This document shows, piece by piece, positions 1-5,305 of a stretch of DNA of 8,176 nt (the stretch's first letter is position 1; every line of letters starts with the position of its first letter). Made by a program: the position numbers and the translations under genes. Under the pieces are notes generated by a model. It did not search any database and was not told the origin of the DNA. It worked only from the letters and a program-made list of their open reading frames with translations. This DNA is from QNFN01 sp964195335 (GTDB taxonomy: Bacteria > Pseudomonadota > Gammaproteobacteria > QNFN01): NCBI GenBank assembly GCA_964195335.1, contig CAXMPC010000014.1, positions 1 to 8,176 on the forward strand, read 5' to 3'.

Positions 1-85
1 GGATATTGATGGCGGGCTCATCGGTGGCGCGTCACTTAAAGCAGGCGACTTTTTGGCGATCGCGGAAGCGGCCGCTCAGGTTTGA
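1..85 (+). CDS. tpiA: Triosephosphate isomerase, C-terminal end (partial)
   Basis: The reading frame from base 2 to the TGA at 83-85 gives 27 residues beginning DIDGGLIGGASLKAGDF and ending AAAQV. This is the C-terminal end of triosephosphate isomerase, which interconverts dihydroxyacetone phosphate and glyceraldehyde-3-phosphate in glycolysis in the cytoplasm. The DGGLIGGASL segment is the family's conserved loop 8 region, whose paired glycines bind the substrate phosphate, followed by the last helix. The rest of the gene lies before the window. The stop overlaps the secG ribosome-binding site, so the two genes are probably cotranscribed; tpiA-secG adjacency is widespread in gammaproteobacteria. 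The piece is short, but motif and context agree. Confidence 0.9.
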   Translation, partial: DIDGGLIGGASLKAGDFLAIAEAAAQV

Positions 86-90
86 GGAAG
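84..90 (+). promoter_or_regulatory. Shine-Dalgarno of secG, overlapping the tpiA stop
   Basis: GAGGAAG lies two bases before the ATG at 93 when counted from its last base, about five from its GAGG core. It shares its first two bases with the tpiA stop codon TGA (83-85). It decides the secG start: the in-frame ATGs at 6 and 9 lie inside tpiA coding sequence and would add 29 non-SecG residues. The overlap suggests translational coupling of tpiA and secG (inference). Confidence 0.75.
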
Positions 91-92
91 AA

Positions 93-512
93 ATGGACAC
101 GATTCAAAAAGCAGCACTTATCACACACACACTCATAGCCCTGAGCATTATTGCCCTGGTCTTGTTGCAACGCGGCAAGGGTGCCGATGCTGGCGCAGCG
201 TTCGGTGCTGGTGCCTCGGGCACGGTATTCGGCGCGCGCGGTTCCGGCAGTTTCTTTTCACGAGCTACGGCGATACTGGCGACAGCATTTTTCGCCAGCA
301 GCCTCACACTCGCTTATCTCAGCAGCCAGCATTCAGCGGGCCCGGAGAGCTTGCTCGAGGACGCAGCCATTATTGAAGAGCAGACTGACGAAGTGCCGGT
401 TATTAGTGAAGAGACGCCGGTTTCAGACATGCCATCTTTGGAGTTGTCGGACGACGAACCCGCAATTCCAACCCTCGAAGAAGACGTTCCTGCAGAAGAT
501 CAGGGGCAGTAA
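93..512 (+). CDS. secG: Preprotein translocase subunit SecG
   Basis: This is the small membrane subunit of the SecYEG protein-export channel, which stimulates SecA-driven translocation across the inner membrane. The 139-residue product has the SecG plan: membrane segment 1 at about 8-25, the signature loop LLQRGKGADAGAAFGAG (24-40) continuing into a GTVFG/SGSFFSRAT stretch, and membrane segment 2 at about 58-76. It is longer than E. coli SecG (110 residues) because of a C-terminal tail (about 85-139) holding 19 Asp/Glu and no Lys, Arg or His. Such tails vary greatly in length and sequence among SecG proteins. The start at 93 is chosen from the Shine-Dalgarno sequence at 84-90 and because SecG homology begins there. 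A tRNA gene follows 22 bases downstream with no visible terminator, so tpiA, secG and the tRNA may share a transcript. Confidence 0.95.
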   Translation: MDTIQKAALITHTLIALSIIALVLLQRGKGADAGAAFGAGASGTVFGARGSGSFFSRATAILATAFFASSLTLAYLSSQHSAGPESLLEDAAIIEEQTDEVPVISEETPVSDMPSLELSDDEPAIPTLEEDVPAEDQGQ

Positions 513-534
513 GTCCGGTAAACTTGTAGCACAC

Positions 535-619
535 GCTCTGGTGGTGGAATTGGTAGACACGCTGTCTTGAGGGGGCAGTGGCGCGAGCCGTGCGAGTTCG
601 AGTCTCGCCCAGAGCACCA
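535..619 (+). tRNA. tRNA-Leu (anticodon GAG)
   Basis: A complete class II cloverleaf folds by eye. The acceptor stem GCTCTGG (535-541) pairs perfectly with CCAGAGC (609-615), followed by discriminator A616 and an encoded CCA (617-619). The D arm carries the leucine-typical run GGTGGAATTGGTAGACAC. The anticodon stem 562-566/574-578 (one G-T pair) closes the loop TTGAGGG, with anticodon GAG at 569-571, reading CUC/CUU leucine codons. The long variable arm (579-591) is a GGC/GCC hairpin capped by a GCGA tetraloop. The T stem 592-596/604-608 closes the loop TTCGAGT. E. coli also has tRNA-Leu(GAG) just after secG. I see no integrase or duplicated 3' end suggesting use as an attachment site. Confidence 0.97.
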
Positions 620-664
620 AACAACAAAAAAGTAGTGAGTCGCCCCGCACAAGGGGGTATTCAA

Positions 665-693
665 AGCGCGCTACGCTGATACAATGTCGCGCT
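665..693. repeat. Short inverted repeat bracketing the nuo -10 box
   Basis: AGCGCG (665-670) and CGCGCT (688-693) form a perfect 6-base inverted repeat with a 17-base spacer that contains the whole extended -10 element. The second arm overlaps the expected transcription start. This is a possible operator for a dimeric regulator, but six bases in GC-rich DNA can arise by chance. No T-tract follows, so it is not an intrinsic terminator. Confidence 0.3.
677..685 (+). promoter_or_regulatory. Candidate extended -10 promoter of the nuo operon
   Basis: The sequence TGATACAAT fits an extended -10 element: TG, one base, then TACAAT, which is 5 of 6 to the sigma-70 consensus TATAAT. No good -35 box sits 16-18 bases upstream; TATTCA at 658-663 matches only 3 of 6, as is usual for extended -10 promoters. 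Transcription would start near 692, giving a leader of about 40 bases before the nuoA ATG at 733. The 113-base gap holding it is the only real gap in the window and lies exactly ahead of the first nuo gene. This is a prediction by eye. Confidence 0.4.
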
Positions 694-732
694 AATTCAG
701 GGGCGAACTGGCGCACCGGATCTCAGGCGAAC

Positions 733-1089
733 ATGCTGCAAGAATACTTTCCCATTTTGGTCTTCCTTGGCGTCGCGACAGGCATTGGTCTGTTGTTGCT
801 CGGGCTGGGCTTCCTGATTGGCAAGGGTAGTAAGGACGCCGCGAAACTATCGCCCTACGAGTGCGGTTTCGAAGCCTTCGAAGATACTCGCACCAAATTT
901 GATGTTCGCTACTACCTGGTCGCCATCCTCTTCATCATCTTCGATCTCGAGATTGCCTTCCTGTTTCCGTGGGCGGTGGTGCTCGATCAGATCGGTATGT
1001 TCGGTTTCCTCGCCATGGTGCTGTTCCTCGGCATCCTCGTGATCGGCTTCATCTACGAGTGGAAGAAGGGAGCGCTGGAATGGGAATAG
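733..1089 (+). CDS. nuoA: NADH-quinone oxidoreductase subunit A (ND3 family)
   Basis: This is a small membrane subunit of respiratory complex I, lying where the membrane arm meets the quinone-reducing module. The 118-residue length is normal for the family. Three membrane segments are visible at about 8-29, 60-82 and 91-111. The loop between the first two carries the conserved ECGFE motif (43-47), part of the flexible loop near the quinone site in ND3. The second segment reads KFDVRYYLVAILFIIFDLEI, with the conserved acidic residues D71 and E73. The ATG at 733 follows an AGG-containing Shine-Dalgarno (725-727) with five bases between. It is the first gene of the nuo operon here, 113 bases after the tRNA. 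Its end overlaps nuoB by 10 bases. Confidence 0.97.
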   Translation: MLQEYFPILVFLGVATGIGLLLLGLGFLIGKGSKDAAKLSPYECGFEAFEDTRTKFDVRYYLVAILFIIFDLEIAFLFPWAVVLDQIGMFGFLAMVLFLGILVIGFIYEWKKGALEWE

Positions 1090-1556
1090 AGGGCGTTTTC
1101 GAGAAAGGCTACCTGACCACTTCGGCAGACAAGCTGATCAACTGGGCTCGGACCGGGTCGATGTGGCCGATGACCTTCGGCCTCGCCTGCTGTGCGATAG
1201 AAATGATGCACGCCGGTGCGGCGCGCTACGACCTTGACCGCTTCGGCATCATCTTCCGCCCCAGCCCGCGTCAGTCCGACGTCATGATCGTCGCCGGCAC
1301 GCTGTGCAACAAGATGGCCCCGGCGCTGCGCAAGGTCTACGACCAGATGGCCGAGCCACGTTGGGTGATCTCGATGGGCTCGTGTGCCAACGGTGGCGGT
1401 TACTACCACTATTCCTACTCGGTGGTGCGTGGCTGCGACCGCATCGTTCCGGTCGACATCTACGTCCCGGGCTGCCCGCCAACCGCCGAGGCGTTGCTGT
1501 ACGGGATACTGCAGTTGCAGAACAAGATCCGTAACACCAATACCATTGCCCGTTGA
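1080..1556 (+). CDS. nuoB: NADH-quinone oxidoreductase subunit B (PSST/NuoB)
   Basis: NuoB is the peripheral-arm subunit that binds cluster N2, the last [4Fe-4S] centre, which passes electrons to quinone. The 158-residue product carries all four ligands: the adjacent pair C37-C38 in GLACCAIEMMH, C102 in SMGSCANGGGYYHYSYS, and C132 in YVPGCPPTAEALLYG. The start at 1080 is chosen because it has a strong AAGGGAG site at 1066-1072 and gives the usual short N-terminus (MGIEGVFEKGY). A longer frame open from 969 lies within nuoA and shows no homology. The start codon overlaps the nuoA 3' end by 10 bases, suggesting translational coupling. nuoC follows after 10 bases. Confidence 0.97.
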   Translation: MGIEGVFEKGYLTTSADKLINWARTGSMWPMTFGLACCAIEMMHAGAARYDLDRFGIIFRPSPRQSDVMIVAGTLCNKMAPALRKVYDQMAEPRWVISMGSCANGGGYYHYSYSVVRGCDRIVPVDIYVPGCPPTAEALLYGILQLQNKIRNTNTIAR

Positions 1557-1566
1557 GAGCATCACC

Positions 1567-2256
1567 ATGACCGAAGCAGCAAACCAGCTGGCCGAGCGTG
1601 CGCGCGAGATTCTCGGTGACAAGGTCGGGGAGTGTCTGGTCGACCGCGACGAGGTGACGCTGGTCGTACCGCGGGCCCGCATGATCGAGGCCTGCACCCA
1701 GTTGCGTGATGCCGGCGGCCTCGGTTTCGAGGAACTGATCGACGTCTGCGGCATCGACTACGCCGACTACGGCGTCGACGAGTGGGACACCGGCAGCGCC
1801 GCCGACACCGGCTTCAGCCGAGGCGTTTCGCGCGAATCCGCGACCCACGGGGGCACGACCCACCCGCACCGATTTGCCGCTGTGTTCCACCTGCTCTCGG
1901 TCAGCAACAACCAGCGCATCCGCGTACGTTGCTACGCCGAGGACGACGACCTGCCGGTGGTCGATTCGGTCATCGGGGTGTGGCGGTCGGCGGACTGGTT
2001 CGAGCGCGAGGCGTTCGACATGTTCGGCATCATCTTCGAGGGTCACCCGGACCTGCGCCGCATCCTCACCGACTACGGCTTCATCGGCCACCCGTTTCGC
2101 AAGGACTTTCCGCTCAGCGGCCACGTCGAAATGCGTTACGACGCGACCAAGAGACGCACCGTCTACGAGCCGGTGACGATCGAGCCTCGGGTGACGCAGC
2201 CACGCATCATCCGCGAGGACAAACGCTACCAGAAGCCAGGTAACGACGATGCCTGA
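1567..2256 (+). CDS. nuoC: NADH-quinone oxidoreductase subunit C (30 kDa subunit)
   Basis: NuoC is a cofactor-free peripheral subunit that packs against NuoD and NuoB near the quinone site. The 229-residue product has the family signature around residues 146-185: EREAFDMFGIIFEGHPDLRR, then RILTDYGFIGHPFRKDFPLSG. It is a stand-alone gene, unlike the nuoCD fusion of E. coli. Between the first strands and FAAVFHLLS lies a hydrophilic insertion at about 71-101 (DEWDTGS, GFSRGVSRES, HPHR). I recall similar insertions in NuoC from Xanthomonas and other stand-alone versions, so it is probably a lineage trait. The ATG at 1567 is chosen by homology; the frame is open upstream to 1384 but that part lies inside nuoB. 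The Shine-Dalgarno is weak (GAG at 1557-1559). The stop overlaps the nuoD start by 8 bases. Confidence 0.96.
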   Translation: MTEAANQLAERAREILGDKVGECLVDRDEVTLVVPRARMIEACTQLRDAGGLGFEELIDVCGIDYADYGVDEWDTGSAADTGFSRGVSRESATHGGTTHPHRFAAVFHLLSVSNNQRIRVRCYAEDDDLPVVDSVIGVWRSADWFEREAFDMFGIIFEGHPDLRRILTDYGFIGHPFRKDFPLSGHVEMRYDATKRRTVYEPVTIEPRVTQPRIIREDKRYQKPGNDDA

Positions 2257-3502
2257 GATCCGCAACTACACGCTGAATTTCGGCCCGCAGCACCCGGCTG
2301 CGCACGGTGTGTTGCGCCTGGTGTTGGAGATGGACGGCGAGGTGATCCAGCGCGCCGACCCGCATATCGGCTTGCTCCACCGCGGCACCGAGAAGCTGGC
2401 CGAAACCAAGCCGTTCAACCACAGCATCGGCTACATGGACCGGCTCGACTACGTGTCGATGATGTGCAACGAGCACGCCTACGTCATGGCGATCGAGAAG
2501 CTGCTCGGCATCACGCCGCCGCTGCGTGCCGAGTACATCCGCACCATGTATTCCGAGATCACCCGCATCCTGAACCACCTGATGTGGCTAGGTGCGCATG
2601 GTCTTGATCTCGGTGCGATGACCGTCTTCATTTACGCTTTCCGCGAGCGCGAATTCCTGCTTGATGCCTACGAGGCTGTATCCGGGGCGCGCATGCACGC
2701 GGCCTATTTCCGCCCGGGCGGGGTCTATCGCGACCTGCCGGAGCGGATGCCACAGTACCAGGCGTCGAAGATTCACAATGAGCGCGAGACTGCCGAACGT
2801 AATGCCGACCGGCAGGGCTCACTGCTCGATTTCATCGAGGCCTTCACCGAACGCTTTCCAACAAATATCGACGAATACGAGACGCTTCTGACCGACAACC
2901 GGATCTGGAAGCAGCGCACTGTCGGTATCGGCGTCGTCTCGCCCGAACAGGCCATGCAACTGGGCTTCACCGGGCCGATGATCCGTGGCTCTGGCGTGGC
3001 CTGGGATCTGCGCAAGAAGCAGACCTACAGCGTCTACGATCGGGTCGACTTCGACATCCCGGTTGGCGTCAACGGTGATTGCTACGACCGCTACCTGGTG
3101 CGCATGGAGGAACTCCGCCAGTCGAATAACATCATCAAGCAATGTATCGACTGGCTGCGAGCCAACCCGGGTCCGGTGATGCTCGACGATCACAAGGTGT
3201 CGCCGCCGCCACGGCTCGAAATGAAAGAGAGCATGGAGGCGTTGATCCACCACTTCAAGCTGTTCACCGAGGGTTACACCGTGCCTGTCGGCGAGGTCTA
3301 CCAGGCGGTCGAGCACCCGAAGGGTGAGTTCGGCATCTACCTGGTCTCAGACGGCGCCAACAAGCCCTACCGGCTGAAGATCCGTGCGCCTGGCTTCGCC
3401 CATCTTGCGGCGATGGACGAGATGGTGCGCGGTCACATGCTGGCCGACGTGGTCGCGGTGATCGGCACCCAGGATATCGTTTTCGGGGAGGTCGACCGCT
3501 GA
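2249..3502 (+). CDS. nuoD: NADH-quinone oxidoreductase subunit D (49 kDa subunit)
   Basis: NuoD forms, with NuoB, the cavity where quinone is reduced. It is related to the large subunit of [NiFe] hydrogenases but lacks the metal-binding cysteines. The 417-residue length is normal for an unfused NuoD. The N-terminus has NFGPQHPAAHGVLRL (10-24), and H19 and Y68 (in RLDYVSMMCNE) have the same 49-residue spacing as His59 and Tyr108 of the mitochondrial 49 kDa protein, which bind the quinone headgroup. Further family blocks are HIGLLHRGTEKL (39-50), EAVSGARMHAAYFRPGGVYR, GEFGIYLVSDG and the C-terminal DIVFGEVDR. The ATG at 2249 overlaps nuoC by 8 bases behind AGGT at 2238-2241. The stop shares one base with the nuoE start (TGATG). 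Confidence 0.98.
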   Translation: MPEIRNYTLNFGPQHPAAHGVLRLVLEMDGEVIQRADPHIGLLHRGTEKLAETKPFNHSIGYMDRLDYVSMMCNEHAYVMAIEKLLGITPPLRAEYIRTMYSEITRILNHLMWLGAHGLDLGAMTVFIYAFREREFLLDAYEAVSGARMHAAYFRPGGVYRDLPERMPQYQASKIHNERETAERNADRQGSLLDFIEAFTERFPTNIDEYETLLTDNRIWKQRTVGIGVVSPEQAMQLGFTGPMIRGSGVAWDLRKKQTYSVYDRVDFDIPVGVNGDCYDRYLVRMEELRQSNNIIKQCIDWLRANPGPVMLDDHKVSPPPRLEMKESMEALIHHFKLFTEGYTVPVGEVYQAVEHPKGEFGIYLVSDGANKPYRLKIRAPGFAHLAAMDEMVRGHMLADVVAVIGTQDIVFGEVDR

Positions 3503-3996
3503 TGGCCGACAACCAGACCGAACTGCTCTCCGCCGCATCGCGCGCAGAGATCGACAGCGAACTCGCCAAGTACCCGGCCGACCAGCGCCAGTCGGCGGTG
3601 ATGGCCGCGCTGCGCATCGCCCAGGATGCCAACGATGGCTGGTTGCCGCGCGAACTGATGGACGCCGTCGCCGACTACATCGGCATGCCGGCGATCGCTG
3701 TCTACGAGGTGGCGACGTTCTATTCGATGTACGAACTCAAGCCGGTCGGACGCCACAAGATCTGCGTCTGCACCAACATCTCGTGCCTGCTTCGCGGGTC
3801 CGAAGAAGTGGTCGAACACTTGCACAAACGGCTCGGTATCGGCCTCGGTGAGACCACCGGGGACGGTCGCGTCACGCTCAAGGAGGTCGAGTGTCTTGGC
3901 GCCTGCGCCAACGCACCGATGGCCCAGGTCGGTCACGTCTATGTCGAGGACCTGACGCCGGAGAAGATCGACCAGCTGCTCGAGGGGATGGAGTAG
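3502..3996 (+). CDS. nuoE: NADH-quinone oxidoreductase subunit E (24 kDa subunit)
   Basis: NuoE is the thioredoxin-fold ferredoxin subunit of the NADH-oxidising module, carrying the [2Fe-2S] cluster N1a next to the FMN of NuoF. The 164-residue product has a helical N-terminal part with VYEVATFYSMYE (67-78), then the ligands C90 and C95 in CTNISC and C131 and C135 in ECLGACANAPM: the family's C-x4-C...C-x3-C pattern. The ATG at 3502 overlaps the nuoD TGA by one base and has a strong GGGGAGGT site at 3485-3492, so coupled translation is likely. nuoF begins 3 bases after the stop, matching the tight NuoE-NuoF partnership. Confidence 0.97.
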   Translation: MADNQTELLSAASRAEIDSELAKYPADQRQSAVMAALRIAQDANDGWLPRELMDAVADYIGMPAIAVYEVATFYSMYELKPVGRHKICVCTNISCLLRGSEEVVEHLHKRLGIGLGETTGDGRVTLKEVECLGACANAPMAQVGHVYVEDLTPEKIDQLLEGME

Positions 3997-3999
3997 GGC

Positions 4000-5280
4000 A
4001 TGGCCAACGAAGTCTGTTTCCGCACCCACCACCTCGACCAGCCGCACACGCTGGAGAGCTACCGTTCGGTCGGCGGTTACTCAAGCTGGGAGAAGGTCCT
4101 CAAGGGCGAACTGTCGGCCGAGACCATCATCGATCAGCTCAAGACCTCGGTGTTGCGTGGCCGTGGCGGCGCCGGCTTCCCGACCGGGGTCAAGTGGAGC
4201 TTCATGCCGCGCACCGCGCCGGGTCAGAAGTACATCCTGTGCAATTCCGACGAGGGCGAGCCGGGCACCTGCAAGGACCGCGACATCCTGCGTTTCAACC
4301 CGCACCAGGTGGTCGAGGGCATGGCCATCGCCGGCTTCAGTATCGGTGCCACGGTCGGCTTCAATTACATCCGCGGTGAATTCTGGGAGCCCTACGAGCG
4401 CTTCCAGGCGGCCGTCGAGGAGGCGCGTGCCGCCGGCTTGCTGGGCAAGAACATCGGCGGGTCGGGCATCGATTTCGACATTCACGTCCACCTCGGTGGT
4501 GGCGCCTACGTCTGCGGCGAGGAGACCGCCCTGATCGAGTCGATCGAGGGCAAGAAGGGTCAGCCGCGCTTCAAGCCGCCGTTCCCGGCCAGCTACGGTC
4601 TCTACGGCAAGCCCACGACCATCAACAACACCGAGAGCCTGGCCTCGGTTCCGGTGATCCTGGAACAGGGTGGCGAGTGGTTCCTGAATCTCGGCAAGCC
4701 GAACAACGGCGGCGTCAAGCTGTTCTCGGTCTCGGGTCACGTCAACAAGCCGGGTAATTTCGAGGTCCCGATGGGGACCCCGTTCTCCGAGCTGCTCGAG
4801 ATGGCCGGTGGCGTCTGGAAGGGACGCAAGCTCAAGGCGGTCATTCCCGGTGGCTCGTCGACGCCGGTGATACCCGCTGAGCAGATGATGCAGCTGACCA
4901 TGGATTACGACAGCCTCGCCGAGGCCGGTTCGATGCTCGGCGCCGGGTCGGTCATCGTCATGGACGAGACCACTTGCATGGTCAAGGCGCTGGCCCGGAT
5001 GAGCTACTTCTATTACGAGGAGTCGTGCGGCCAGTGCACGCCGTGTCGCGAGGGCACCGGCTGGCTGTGGCGCGCGGTGCAGCGCATCGAGGACGGCAAG
5101 GGCCGGCCCGAGGACCTGGAACTGCTTGACGACGTCGCCGGCAAGATCCAGGGCCGCACCATCTGCGCCCTCGGTGATGCCGCGGCGATGCCGGTGGCAA
5201 GTTTCATCAAGAATTTCCACGACGAGTTCCAGTACCACATCGACCACCACCGCTGCCTGGTCGGCAGCGGGGCGGCGTGA
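4000..5280 (+). CDS. nuoF: NADH-quinone oxidoreductase subunit F (51 kDa, NADH/FMN-binding)
   Basis: NuoF is the entry point of complex I: it binds NADH and FMN and passes electrons to cluster N3. The 426-residue length is typical. The glycine-rich GRGGAGFPTGVKW (54-66) is the FMN/NADH-binding loop, followed by CNSDEGEPGTCKDRD and GGGAYVCGEETALIESIEG. The N3 [4Fe-4S] ligands are C343, C346 and C349 in SCGQCTPCREG, plus C389 in GRTICALGD. No extra ferredoxin or thioredoxin domain is fused, so this looks like the complex I subunit rather than a hydrogenase or formate dehydrogenase homologue. The ATG at 4000 follows GGAG at 3990-3993 inside the nuoE 3' end. A 25-base gap separates it from nuoG. 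Confidence 0.98.
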   Translation: MANEVCFRTHHLDQPHTLESYRSVGGYSSWEKVLKGELSAETIIDQLKTSVLRGRGGAGFPTGVKWSFMPRTAPGQKYILCNSDEGEPGTCKDRDILRFNPHQVVEGMAIAGFSIGATVGFNYIRGEFWEPYERFQAAVEEARAAGLLGKNIGGSGIDFDIHVHLGGGAYVCGEETALIESIEGKKGQPRFKPPFPASYGLYGKPTTINNTESLASVPVILEQGGEWFLNLGKPNNGGVKLFSVSGHVNKPGNFEVPMGTPFSELLEMAGGVWKGRKLKAVIPGGSSTPVIPAEQMMQLTMDYDSLAEAGSMLGAGSVIVMDETTCMVKALARMSYFYYEESCGQCTPCREGTGWLWRAVQRIEDGKGRPEDLELLDDVAGKIQGRTICALGDAAAMPVASFIKNFHDEFQYHIDHHRCLVGSGAA

Positions 5281-5305
5281 CGCGGCCCGAGCAGAGCTGA
5301 GAGCC

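Noticed and set aside
6..92. Longer secG start at the ATGs at 6 or 9
   Set aside because: These bases are the tpiA 3' end in another frame, the extra residues do not resemble SecG, and the ATG at 93 has a clear Shine-Dalgarno.
641..657. Possible terminator hairpin after the tRNA (CCCC at 643-646 with GGGG at 653-656)
   Set aside because: The stem is only four base pairs and no T-tract follows, so it does not look like an intrinsic terminator.
535..732. tRNA-Leu as an integration site for a genomic island
   Set aside because: The downstream DNA is the expected nuo operon. There is no integrase, no repeated tRNA 3' end and no change in gene content.
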